Shown: piece by piece, positions 44,301 to 52,423 of the stretch
How the letters are laid out: the number at the start of each line of letters is the position of its first letter
Numbering within the stretch: the first letter of the stretch is position 1
Assembly (NCBI GenBank): GCA_028874365.1
Contig: JAPPJZ010000082.1
Location: 36,269-100,268 of the forward strand
Origin: Chloroflexota bacterium
GTDB taxonomy: Bacteria; Chloroflexota; Dehalococcoidia; Bin125
Reading direction: 5' to 3'
DNA length: 64,000 nucleotides
Notes under the pieces: model-generated
Told to the model about the DNA's origin: nothing
What the model saw: the letters and a program-made list of their open reading frames with translations, nothing else
Database searches by the model: none
Translations under genes and position numbers: made by a program

Positions 44301-47008
44301 CTCGCATCACCGAACTCGTGGTCCGCCCGCCGGAGTCGTTCGGCGGCAGCTGAGAGCTCCCTCTGTGCGCGAGACAAGTCGCGGCGTCTCTGCTCGCTAG
44401 TGCCGACAGCGAGCAACTCCTGCGACACCACAGGATCTCCGGGCAGTTCCGCCCGAATCGAGGCCGTCGCCGCAAGGTCTGCAGCGACCTGATCCCAATC
44501 TGTCTCTCTATCCCGGAATCGCGGACCTAGCGCGTCCCGCATTTCCTCGGCGGCCGCAGCCCACTGCTGGCGCAAGAGCTGAACTTCAAGCGCCTGCTCA
44601 ACAGCTTCCAGCCCTTCGAGCACCTTGAGCTTGGCAGGTGTCCTCAGTTGTCCGGCCAGCAATCGCTGATCTTGACGATAGGAACCGCTGAACAGGCGAT
44701 GCCAGAAACTCTGGTGGTCTGTCCGGTAGCGGATAAGCATGTCCTCGTCGACAAGAGCCGCCAAGCCGTCAGAGAACCGCTCGTTGAGGCGTGCCTCGGC
44801 CTGCGTGAGCTCTTCGGCCAGCGAAGCGGCCTCTGCCGAAGAACGGAGCAGGCTCTCGACTGCGGCCTCAGCCAACCAGGACTGAGGGACGGGATCGAGG
44901 GCGCCGATCCTGGTTGCCAGTTCAGTGGCGCGGTCAATCTCGGCGAGTGTTCGCGGCGGCTCCTGACCGAGCAGCTGCGCCGTAGCTGCAGCCTTGTGGG
45001 AGAGCGCGCCCAGTGCTTCCATGAACGAGGCTGTCGCCTGCGCGAGCGCAGCTGGGTCCGCGCCCAGGATGTTCCGCCACTGCGGCCCGACCACCGCCGC
45101 GACTGCCTTCTCCTCACGCGGAGAGAGACTCGCCACCGATGTCAAGGTGCGATAATCGAGTGCGGGCGGTTCCTTCCCAAACCAATCGCGCAACACCTCT
45201 TCGATGCGGCGCCGATTCCGCTGTTGCTTGGCCTGCGCATCCGACACACGTTGAAGCTTCGACACGACACCGCGGCTGAGCCAGGATTCAGGCACTCCAG
45301 GCGCCTGCTCAAACAACTCCAGCAGACGGATCATCCTTTCGACGTCGTCCGTCGACTCAACCGCAGGCAACCCGCTCCACTCAGCGTGGGGTGCAGCGGC
45401 ATCACGGAGCGCTGCGACGGCGGACCGGACGTGAGCCATGTCCTCCTGAATCAACTCGGCCAGCTGCAGCGAGTGTTGCGGGGTTCGCAGGGGCAACCAG
45501 CGGCTCGTGGTGTGAGAGCGGAACTCCTTCGGTCGCTGCTCGATCCGCCGGGCCTGACGCTGAACCTCGCGCAGCCACTCCTGATTGACTTGTGTGACCG
45601 CTGGCACTTCGATCTCATCGCACCTCGGCAGGCCATGAAGCTGAGCAAGTCGCCCTTGCACGTCGTACACGGACATGCCCAGAGGGTCCCGGCGTTCATG
45701 CAGCTGCCGCACGGTTCGGTTGAGGCGGTCGCGGCTCTCGATCAGGTCATCAAGCGAGACGGGCCGCGCGATTCGTTGCCGTTCGTCTGTCAAAGCGGCG
45801 CGCAGCTGTTCGTACACCTCGCTCTTTCTGCCTCGGTCGCTGTGCAAGTCCAAGCAGAACACCCCCAGGCCGCACTGCTCCAGACGGCGCTTCACCACAT
45901 CAAGCGCGGCCATCTTCTCGCTGACGAACAGCACCCGTTTGCCATCAGCGAGAAGCGTGGCGATCAGGTTGGCGATCGTTTGGCTCTTGCCAGTGCCCGG
46001 CGGGCCGTGGACGACCAGGTTGGCACCGCTTCGAGCCTGCTGGATCGCTTGCAGCTGGCTGAAGTCAGCCGGCAGCACTGCGTGTTGATCCCGGACATCC
46101 AGCAGTTCGTCGAGACCGCCACCGGAAAGGTCGTCGCCGGAAGGCGTCGCTGACGGCACCGATGAGTCTTGCTGTGCCGTCTCGCCACTCGCCAACTGCC
46201 GGGTCAGCTCGCTCTGCACACCCTCTTCCCGCATCCGGGCGAGGTCCTCGTACATGGCCAGCTTGGAGAAGCTGAACCCCCCAAGCACGGCACTGTAATC
46301 GACACCCCAACCCTCTCGCCGGCTCACGAGTTGACCGACGCCCTGGATGTACGCCTCCATCGATTCCTCGACTTCGCCCGCATCCCCATTGAACTCCGGC
46401 AGTTCGATGCCGCTCTCCGAAAGCTGATGGCGCAAGGTGGGATTGACGACCGTGTCGTCGTCCTCTCGATGCAAGCGGAACGGGTCGCGGGGCGAATCGC
46501 GCTCAAGATCGCAAGGGATCAACAACAGCGGCGAGCGCGCCGGCTCGCCGCCTTCATCGAGCCAATCGAGGAATCCGACCGCGAGGAAAAGGATGTTGAT
46601 CCCTTGCTCTTCTTCCCACTCGCGGTCCCGACGGTGAAGGTTTCTCAGCCGGCGCTGCAGCTCCAACGGCTCGCAATCTGTGCGTAGGTCTCCTTCAACG
46701 ACGCGGGGACCTTGGTCTTCAAGAGGAGCGTCCCCGTCGGAATCGTCGGAAACCTGACTGATGCCACGCCGCCTCGCACGTGTCGACTCGGCGTATGTGA
46801 ACGCCAAGCCCTTTCGCGCCCGCTGGAGGCGCCGGTCAAGCTCATCTGGGGAGAGGTCAACGATGCCTACGGTGCTCCGGCCGGGCTTGAAGTAGAGAAG
46901 GTTGTTGCGCCGGTCGAGTTGCAGCAGTCTCGTTTGCCACTCGGCGATCCGGCTCGCGATCGGATCGCCAGCATGCGCCGCAGTCGAAGTGTCGGACTCG
47001 TTTGCCAC
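41339..47008 (-). CDS. giant DUF4011/UPF1-like helicase with Vsr-like nuclease and DUF3320-type domains
   Basis: The preferred start is GTG 47008 (AAGG upstream), giving 1889 residues; an ATG at 47140 adds 44 Cys-rich residues. The N-terminal about 230 residues match the DUF4011 pattern (IAEWQTRLLQLDRRNNLLYF). A split superfamily 1 helicase follows, with Walker A GPPGTGKS (335-342) and, after a roughly 850-residue helical insertion, DEAS (1255-1258), GDRHQLPPSDFF and VTRARRSMIV. Residues about 1585-1670 form a Vsr/DUF559-like nuclease (GIECDGATYHSS, Glu1601 and Asp1603). The C-terminus has two DUF3320-like helical repeats (IRRVGSNIRKRL and YRRTGSDIAASL). Proteins of this make-up recur in defence islands. 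It probably unwinds and cleaves foreign nucleic acid; the mechanism is not known to me. Confidence 0.88.
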   Translation of the reverse strand: MANESDTSTAAHAGDPIASRIAEWQTRLLQLDRRNNLLYFKPGRSTVGIVDLSPDELDRRLQRARKGLAFTYAESTRARRRGISQVSDDSDGDAPLEDQGPRVVEGDLRTDCEPLELQRRLRNLHRRDREWEEEQGINILFLAVGFLDWLDEGGEPARSPLLLIPCDLERDSPRDPFRLHREDDDTVVNPTLRHQLSESGIELPEFNGDAGEVEESMEAYIQGVGQLVSRREGWGVDYSAVLGGFSFSKLAMYEDLARMREEGVQSELTRQLASGETAQQDSSVPSATPSGDDLSGGGLDELLDVRDQHAVLPADFSQLQAIQQARSGANLVVHGPPGTGKSQTIANLIATLLADGKRVLFVSEKMAALDVVKRRLEQCGLGVFCLDLHSDRGRKSEVYEQLRAALTDERQRIARPVSLDDLIESRDRLNRTVRQLHERRDPLGMSVYDVQGRLAQLHGLPRCDEIEVPAVTQVNQEWLREVQRQARRIEQRPKEFRSHTTSRWLPLRTPQHSLQLAELIQEDMAHVRSAVAALRDAAAPHAEWSGLPAVESTDDVERMIRLLELFEQAPGVPESWLSRGVVSKLQRVSDAQAKQQRNRRRIEEVLRDWFGKEPPALDYRTLTSVASLSPREEKAVAAVVGPQWRNILGADPAALAQATASFMEALGALSHKAAATAQLLGQEPPRTLAEIDRATELATRIGALDPVPQSWLAEAAVESLLRSSAEAASLAEELTQAEARLNERFSDGLAALVDEDMLIRYRTDHQSFWHRLFSGSYRQDQRLLAGQLRTPAKLKVLEGLEAVEQALEVQLLRQQWAAAAEEMRDALGPRFRDRETDWDQVAADLAATASIRAELPGDPVVSQELLAVGTSEQRRRDLSRAQRELSAAAERLRRADHEFGDASLISQDQELTAVAESVEPALEPLHRVGNGTADLYGRLIRPIERFPQLTELVKDGAQLIEMAEEDARIARGLEADFGAHFEREGTDWKGVDGALDWTRQFLRIAGRRRSAELSRHATNPHAATEYAQRGAAVTTAFDVLRERLGRLDERFDLAASAWRSWDAPAFAELEAWAKDLATHANEASPWSEYREASRALDGRLSDGATTAIRARTEEASDVPGIVERRIYTSWLEGTHRAEPELREFSRVDQEEVRSRFRQLDELMPIAARQRVRERVFDRYPQQHSTPIQAGQLAILNQELSKRRRQMSVRNLIGRIPNLLLTLKPCFLMSPLAVSQYLSGSPLASERVEFDAVIFDEASQVWPQDALPAVERARQVIVAGDRHQLPPSDFFRSTGTDDDDPHGKDDAADDAFEGRESILDVMVGQVGRNVGESWLSVHYRSRCEGLIRFSNHAFYESRLLTFPGPGSDEVCVRDVYLEDATYDAGGSRTNRVEAEQVTEIVFELMEQTAPDESVGVVALSRAQADLIENLIEQRRLLDRHLDDRFSEDLDEHFFVKNLENVQGDERDHMIFSIGYGPTPTGNVPNRFGPINREGGERRLNVAVTRARRSMIVVHSIRPEQITSQAAGARQLRRYLEYVRNPSVAFEAEVSGAGEPESPFEEAVLAALRNRGHRVEAQVGVSGYRIDLAIRSEVGDSFDLGIECDGATYHSSPAARDRDWLRQQMLEGLGWRIHRVWSTAWIRNPEAELAAIEKSLELARVAPTEAPPAIDQSALDVAPTDTSGNQPPEPQSLAEKPVTDPSAASLFDDYERFSYEGQPVDAQAVPQRWLSSLVNQIVAKEQPVHVETVIERLRTALGIRRVGSNIRKRLDSALTTSVETGNVLRDPSDFLHSRDNHAQPGPRRDGKRRIDRVSDIELDAGLLRVARATFGAAPDDLVRETARQFGYRRTGSDIAASLEERIDALRASRELVEQNGMLVAPEDDQSLGAQD

Positions 47009-47240
47009 CTTGTGTTCGCCTTCACGAGAGGACAGGTGTCGCTCCCAAGAACAGACACTCACTATGTTCGACCGGGCACATTCTATGGCAGCATCTGACC
47101 ACCTCTCGGTGAAGCAAAGAGCATCGGGGCGGGTCCGCATGTCCGCGCGACAGGATTGGATTCTTCCGTCTCGCAGTTAGCCATAGGTCCGTTGCGACCG
47201 AATCCACGCCCGCCGCCCTAAAGACTTGTACCTCGCCAAA

Positions 47241-47530
47241 CTACGGCTCCTCGGTGATCAGCTCGGGGAAAACGCGGCGGGGTCGCTGCACAACACGCTG
47301 CCGCTGGCCATCGTCGTCAGCATCCACTTCTCCTACACCGGCCTTGTCGCTGCCGACTTCCGGTCCCTGTGAGACACAACTCTTGACCTCTTCTACGTGC
47401 TCTCGAAACGACCCCACTTCCACCCGCAGGGCCTCGACTTCCCAGCGCAGGGTTTCCCCAGGGTCCTGTGGCCGAGCTTCCTCCCTACCCCGCGGTTTAG
47501 GCCGCCTTCGACCGATCCTCGCTCTGGCCT
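47241..47530 (-). other. open coiled-coil-like frame overlapping and following the HTH gene
   Basis: In the frame +1 to the HTH gene at 47497-48447, translation from about 47530 to the TAG near 47241 gives REEARPQDPGETLRWEVEAL followed by RVEVGSFREHVEEVKSC and an acidic tail. It looks like real coiled-coil sequence rather than a shadow. It has no plausible ATG/GTG start with a ribosome binding site at its head. It could be the displaced C-terminus of the HTH protein after a frameshift, or a small overlapping gene. Confidence 0.3.
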
Positions 47531-48447
47531 CGGCCGGTCCGACGCGCCACACCTGGCAGCAGCTCGGCTCGTCGTTCCTCGAACTCGCGCTGCATCTGGC
47601 GTCCCAGTTCCTCCTCCCCGCCGAAGCGCCCCAGGGTGACAACGCGTCCGGCCCAGTGCAGTGGCTCGGTCCACAGACGCTGACGGCGCAACTCCCGTAG
47701 CTGGTGCTCACGCAGTTGCAGCTCGTTGTCCCGGCGCACGTCGTCCCACGGGCCAACGGCTGGCGGCAGAGTCAGTCCACGGTCGTCGATAAGCTGGACC
47801 TCCAGCCGCAGCAGCCGCTCGGTCGCCCCTAGCCAGGCCAGCGTGTGGGGTGGGTTTTCCAACGCCCGCAAGGCCCGCCGCCATTCAGCCACCACCGGCA
47901 GCGCCTCGCCGAAGACCTCGCCGTCGTCGGGCATGGGCTCGACCGTGGCGAGCTCTGGATGGGCACGCGGAGGGGAACCGGCCCCGTCATCCCCGCCAGA
48001 GCCCCGTCGAACGCCCAGCCGCTGCTCCAGGGCGCGGATGCCCTCCTCCGCCTTCCCCAAGTCGGCGTCGGTGAACTCGGTCCACTCCTTGAACTCCCGC
48101 TCCAGCTCAGCGAGGCGGCGCTCCAGTTGCTCCACCGTGCCGCCCAGCGTCTCCTCCTGAGCGGCGGGGGGCTCTTGTCCGTCAGGCTCGGCAGGTTGCT
48201 CCGACTGTTCAGCACGCCGTCGGTCGCGTTCGTACAAGAGCGCTTGGGTCATCTTGCGACTCAGGTGCCGGTCCGCCAGGGTCCGGCGGATGGTGCGCTC
48301 ACTCAGGCCCAGCCGCACCGCCGCCGCGTCCCGGCCCTCCCGCTCCACGAGGTCCTGTAGGAGCGCCCAGAGCTGCCCCTCCCCGGTCACCGGGCCCGAC
48401 CCCACCCCCTCCTCGACCGGCTCATTGCTAATCACGTTGACCTCCAT
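47497..48447 (-). CDS. HTH and coiled-coil protein divergent from the replication-relaxation gene
   Basis: The start chosen at ATG 48447 gives 316 residues. An N-terminal helix-turn-helix (about 20-65, RDAAAVRLGLSERTIRRTLA) is followed by a linker rich in Glu/Pro/Gln, a coiled coil (about 100-145, VEQLERRLAELEREFKEWTE), and a second helical region (about 190-290). Frames upstream of 48447 are less protein-like. It is divergent from the gene at 48744 with a 296-base region rich in CTGTCC repeats between them, so it may autoregulate or bind there. The C-terminus may be displaced by a frameshift near 47530 (see that entry). Confidence 0.7.
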   Translation of the reverse strand: MEVNVISNEPVEEGVGSGPVTGEGQLWALLQDLVEREGRDAAAVRLGLSERTIRRTLADRHLSRKMTQALLYERDRRRAEQSEQPAEPDGQEPPAAQEETLGGTVEQLERRLAELEREFKEWTEFTDADLGKAEEGIRALEQRLGVRRGSGGDDGAGSPPRAHPELATVEPMPDDGEVFGEALPVVAEWRRALRALENPPHTLAWLGATERLLRLEVQLIDDRGLTLPPAVGPWDDVRRDNELQLREHQLRELRRQRLWTEPLHWAGRVVTLGRFGGEEELGRQMQREFEERRAELLPGVARRTGRGQSEDRSKAA

Positions 48448-48743
48448 CTCTGTCCGGCAAACCCTGCCACTGAACTGCCGCTGGCCAATCCCCGTGCGAC
48501 CGGCCCGCGCAGAATCCACAGGGCCGATTGCTGTCCACAGAGTGTGTTCAGCCTGCAAAACACTGACTGCCAGGACCTCCTGTCCACTGTCCAACTGCTC
48601 CCGTTTCCTGTTCACGGGTGATGCGGCCCGGGCTGGACAGTTCCGTTCCGGCAGTGGCCAGCGTTACCTATACAGCATATCTGTTCGGATACCCTTGTCG
48701 GCATCGTGAGACACACTTCACGGCTGGGAAGGGAGGCCTGGGG
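48448..48743. promoter_or_regulatory. divergent control region, possible origin or operator cluster
   Basis: The 296 bases contain several short related motifs: CTGTCC at 48531 (in CTGTCCACAG) and again around 48580 (CTGTCCACTGTCCAACTG), and the complement CTGGACAG at 48632. AATCCACAG (48513-48521) and TGTCCACAG (48532-48540) resemble DnaA boxes loosely. ACAG-CATAT-CTGT (near 48673-48685) is a small palindrome. GGGAGG (48731-48736) is the ribosome binding site of the rightward gene. Confidence 0.4.
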
Positions 48744-50384
48744 ATGCGCGAGATCGAGCGAGATCTACTCGGGTTGCTGGCCGAGCTCCCGCTCGCCGAT
48801 CGGCTCGAACTGGCCTCCTACTCGCAGTGGTCGGAACGCGCGGTCTACCAGCGCTTGGGTGATCTGGAGCGCACAGGCCTGATCGAGAGTCTGTCGCACG
48901 CCTCGGACCTGATCCGGCCGACCCGGCGGTTTCTGCTCACGACGGGTGGAATCGCGCAACTGGCGCTCGACCAGGGCCAGAGCCGCGAGGCGGTCTTGCG
49001 CCACTCTCCGGTCTCCGAGCGCTGGCGGCAGACGCTCTTACGGCGCCTGGACTCGGTCGCCGTGATCTACCGGCTGGGCTCCGCCGTGGCTCAACTCGAA
49101 GGCCGGCCACGTCTGCGCTGGTACCGTTCGCAGCCGCCCGACGCCGCCTTCGCCCTCGCGGACGGGCGTAGCCTGGCAGTTCTGTGCTGGGGCCGTACAG
49201 CCGACCGTACCGCCGTCTCCATCCGTATGCGGCGGCTGCGCGAGGGCGCGCCTTACTCGGGCGCGCTCCTACTCGTGCCGGACGAGGTGCGCTTCCGCCA
49301 AGCCCGCCGGCTGATCCGCGGCATGCCATTCATCTGCTTCATCGCACTGGAGCGCGACGCGGCCAGCGGCTCCGCCGAGGCGCGGATCTGGAGAGCGCCG
49401 TCAGGGGCTGCCGTGGTCAGCCTCAGTGAGGTCTTGAACAACATCCGCACTGAGGGTCAGTGGGCGGTCGAACGAGCGCCGGAACGGAACGTTGCCCCTC
49501 GACCCCTGGCCGCCGAGACAGGCACGCGGGAGCCCGACTGGATGCTCCCGGCGCGGCTCAAGCCAGCGGAGAAGCGGACCCTCGACCTCGTCGGCGACTG
49601 GCCCTGGATCAACGCCGACCACCTAGGGTCGCTGCTTGGCGTCGCCCGCCGGCGGGTCTCCCAGCTCACCGCCGACCTCGAGCGGCGAGAGCTGCTCACC
49701 GCTCGTCGGATCGAGGGCAAGCGCCGGTTCGTCTTGAGCGACCGCGGACTGGCCCTGCTCGCCCACCGCGACCGCGCCTCAGTCGGCGCCGCGCGCAAGC
49801 GATGGAGCGCCTCTCCGCTCGACCCGGATGCGCCTGTCGGCTGGCGCAACCTACGCGGCGGCCGGACCCGCCAGCTGCTGCGCAATCTCATCCACACCGA
49901 GTCGGTGCACGGATTCCTGGCGGCGCTGAGTGAGCAGGCCCGTTCGGCGGGTCGGCGGGTGATTCAACTCGACCCTCCCCATCGGGCTTCGCGCTACTTC
50001 CGATTCGACGATCGTCTGCACTCGATCCAGCCGGACGCGTTCGGCGTGCTTCGCCATCACAGGCGCGAGCAGCCGTTCTTCCTCGAGTGGGAGCGCCGCG
50101 CGATCCGACCCTCGACGATGGCCCGTCGGCTCGCGCCCTACCTGCGCTACTACTCCTCCAAACGGCCGCTCGAGGATCACGGTGCGATCCCGCTCGTATT
50201 CGTCGTCTTCGAGGACGAACTAGCGGCCGATCACTTCCTCAGAATCGCCAGGCAGGAACAACAGCCCAGCGGAGTCGAAGTCCCGCTTCTCGTGAGCGAC
50301 AGCGAGAGTTTAGCTAGGGAGGGATATCTCGGACCTGCGTGGCGAGAGACAGACGGCCTCTCAGCAGGTCCGGCGTTCGCGTGA
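48744..50384 (+). CDS. replication-relaxation family protein
   Basis: From ATG 48744 (GGGAGG seven bases upstream) the product has 546 residues. It has a winged-helix-like N-terminal region (about 1-70, ERAVYQRLGDLERTGLIESL), a domain with a probable nuclease or relaxase-like beta core (about 100-230), a second winged helix (about 270-345, LLGVARRRVSQLTADLERRE) and a C-terminal Replic_Relax-like domain (about 370-520) with FFLEWERRAIRPSTMARRL and PLVFVVFEDE. Such proteins are found on plasmids and integrative elements and are thought to help start replication or transfer. Its presence supports a mobile origin for the island. The family call rests on pattern memory. Confidence 0.7.
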   Translation: MREIERDLLGLLAELPLADRLELASYSQWSERAVYQRLGDLERTGLIESLSHASDLIRPTRRFLLTTGGIAQLALDQGQSREAVLRHSPVSERWRQTLLRRLDSVAVIYRLGSAVAQLEGRPRLRWYRSQPPDAAFALADGRSLAVLCWGRTADRTAVSIRMRRLREGAPYSGALLLVPDEVRFRQARRLIRGMPFICFIALERDAASGSAEARIWRAPSGAAVVSLSEVLNNIRTEGQWAVERAPERNVAPRPLAAETGTREPDWMLPARLKPAEKRTLDLVGDWPWINADHLGSLLGVARRRVSQLTADLERRELLTARRIEGKRRFVLSDRGLALLAHRDRASVGAARKRWSASPLDPDAPVGWRNLRGGRTRQLLRNLIHTESVHGFLAALSEQARSAGRRVIQLDPPHRASRYFRFDDRLHSIQPDAFGVLRHHRREQPFFLEWERRAIRPSTMARRLAPYLRYYSSKRPLEDHGAIPLVFVVFEDELAADHFLRIARQEQQPSGVEVPLLVSDSESLAREGYLGPAWRETDGLSAGPAFA

Positions 50385-50578
50385 ATCTGTGAATACGGTC
50401 TCACAACTTGGGCCACACTCTTGAGGAGCCAGCGATTTCTCGATCGACGGCCTGGGAACTGGCTGTAGCACCCTGCGGTTCGGCGGAGTCAGAGCGAGGG
50501 GGGACGCTTGGCGACTGTCGCCGCGACCCTTGGCGGTCTGATGGTCGGGCACTTGGGCGAACAGGGGATCGGCCAGGT

Positions 50579-52108
50579 TCAACCAACTATCGAGTCGGAG
50601 AAGTTCGGAGGAAACAACTCCGTCCTCCGCATGGCGATCTGAAGGGCTGAGTTGTTCCCTAACGGTCCCAGGTCGTACTTGTGCCCCCCTCCCATCGGAT
50701 CGAAGAGACGATTCACGCAGGCCAACACCAAACCGGCGTGATTCGATTCCGCGTCATGCTGGCGTTTGCCCGCTGAAACCTCTTCATCAACCTCGTGGAA
50801 ACCGTGGAGCATTGGCACCATCGTCAGGTCTGGACGAGTTGAGTCGTCACGGGTTGCAACACAGACGCACGCTGAGAGTGCTCCTTCGATAAAGATCCGT
50901 GTGGTGTTGGCACCCGAGTCTCGGTCAATGCTTTCGCCGAGGAGTGCAGATACTGCATCGGTGTCGGTGAGGGTACCCGCCAAGAGCTTGCGATACGCCT
51001 CGAGGTCAATTGTTCGGAGCGCCAACAGCACAGCGATGGCGTTGGCCAAGACAGTTTCGTCCCGCGGAATAGACGATACGATTACGCTCAGCCGATGCAT
51101 GAGCTGCAGTGAGTCACGTAGTGACAGGCCAAGCAGCCCGAGAATCTCGACCAGAAAATCGGGAGCTGCATACCAGCTTTCTGGTTCGTACTCCCTCCGT
51201 GTGCCAATGTGCTCGACCAGCCCGGAGGAGCGCATAGCCGCACGGAGCAACGCAGATCGGTCAGGAGTCGGGAGCCGGTAGTCAATGTCGAAGAAGCGCC
51301 GCAGGTAGCCGTCCGCAGCGAACTCGCTCCCGTAGACCGCTTTCACCGAATGTGCCAGTTGAGTTCGATCCAGGCAAAGCACGAAGACGATGTGATCGAC
51401 GCTGAACAGGTGCTTGGCGGTCTCGAGCAACTCGATGGCGTAAGGAGGGCGACAACGGTCAAGTTCGTCAATGAACACGACGAGGGGCAGTCCGCTGCTC
51501 GCCCCAGCGAGCGACGAGGCTTCATCTTGAAGTGTCGTCCGAAACTCGTTGAGGAGATGTTTGGCCTCTGCATAGGTCGAATCGGGAAAAGGTGTTCGAT
51601 CAGTTGCTTCGCCTGCGTGGTCGCTCGCATCGGCACCGTCTTCGAAGTCCTTCAGCGTGGCCGAGATTCCAGCTGCAGTTACTGCTGCGTCCGATTCCCC
51701 GGCGACTGCGAGGCCGAGGGATGCGCCGCGTGCTCCACTGCGGAGGAGCGACATGAGCTTCTGAGCCAGGTCGGTGAGTTGCCGACGCGAGCCTAGGCCG
51801 GGTTGATCGGCAAACTGGGCTGAGACTTCCGACCAGAGCGCAAAGAAGGGATCCCACGTGAAGTCTGTTTCCCAGGCATTGAACTCGATGACATGATGCC
51901 CATGTTGCTTGAGGTGCTGAGCCCACATTCGCAGAAACGTCGTCTTGCCCATTCCCCAGCCAGAATCGACCGCCATCACGCACGGTCCCTCGATGTTTCC
52001 CAGCAACGTGGTGAGGGCCTCGATCGGCTCCCTGTGCCCAAGAAGGTCGTTGGCGAAAGGATCGTCCACCGGAATCTCGATCTCGGCCGGTTGCACTCGA
52101 ATCGGCAT
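50579..52108 (-). CDS. KAP-family P-loop NTPase (second copy)
   Basis: The start at ATG 52108 has AGAGG nine bases upstream and gives 509 residues; a longer frame to 52207 is less likely. Walker A is GWGMGKTT (50-57). The KAP signature FIDELDRCRPPYAIELLETA follows about 150 residues later, then FVLCLDRTQLAHSVKAVYG and YLRRFFDIDYRLP. KAP NTPases include PifA of plasmid F, which excludes phage T7, so a role in phage defence is plausible. It lies 315 bases after hsdR on the same strand and is a paralogue of the interrupted KAP gene between hsdM and hsdS. No transmembrane segment is obvious, unlike many KAP proteins. Confidence 0.85.
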   Translation of the reverse strand: MPIRVQPAEIEIPVDDPFANDLLGHREPIEALTTLLGNIEGPCVMAVDSGWGMGKTTFLRMWAQHLKQHGHHVIEFNAWETDFTWDPFFALWSEVSAQFADQPGLGSRRQLTDLAQKLMSLLRSGARGASLGLAVAGESDAAVTAAGISATLKDFEDGADASDHAGEATDRTPFPDSTYAEAKHLLNEFRTTLQDEASSLAGASSGLPLVVFIDELDRCRPPYAIELLETAKHLFSVDHIVFVLCLDRTQLAHSVKAVYGSEFAADGYLRRFFDIDYRLPTPDRSALLRAAMRSSGLVEHIGTRREYEPESWYAAPDFLVEILGLLGLSLRDSLQLMHRLSVIVSSIPRDETVLANAIAVLLALRTIDLEAYRKLLAGTLTDTDAVSALLGESIDRDSGANTTRIFIEGALSACVCVATRDDSTRPDLTMVPMLHGFHEVDEEVSAGKRQHDAESNHAGLVLACVNRLFDPMGGGHKYDLGPLGNNSALQIAMRRTELFPPNFSDSIVG

Positions 52109-52423
52109 AAGCTTCATCCTCTGACGCGGGTGATCATATCTGGCGCGTTCAGATGCCTTAGCAATCGTTGCGACCAGAAACAACAGTTCGCAGGGAACGC
52201 TCTCCATTCAGCCTTGGGATGGAGCTGCACGCGGGCGGCGCAGGCTCGGGCTGTTCTGTGGCTTGGCGAGAACGGTTCGCCCTCATCGTGTCAACGCCGC
52301 TAATCGGAGCACGGCCAAGCGCCAGCAGATCGGGAACAAGTGCTGCGGATGAGTCCTTTTGGTCATCGCCGGCGCGCAACTCGACGTGCGGCTCACCGTG
52401 CCGCCTGTGGCACGTAGCTGTAG
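52109..52423. other. gap between hsdR and the second KAP gene
   Basis: There are 315 bases without a convincing gene or strong structure. It probably holds a promoter for the downstream KAP gene, since the spacing is too long for simple coupling with hsdR. Confidence 0.4.

Noticed and set aside
44648..46153. 501-codon plus-strand frame inside the DUF4011 helicase gene
   Set aside because: It lies wholly antisense to the Walker A region and insertion of the helicase and has no recognisable domain or ribosome binding site.
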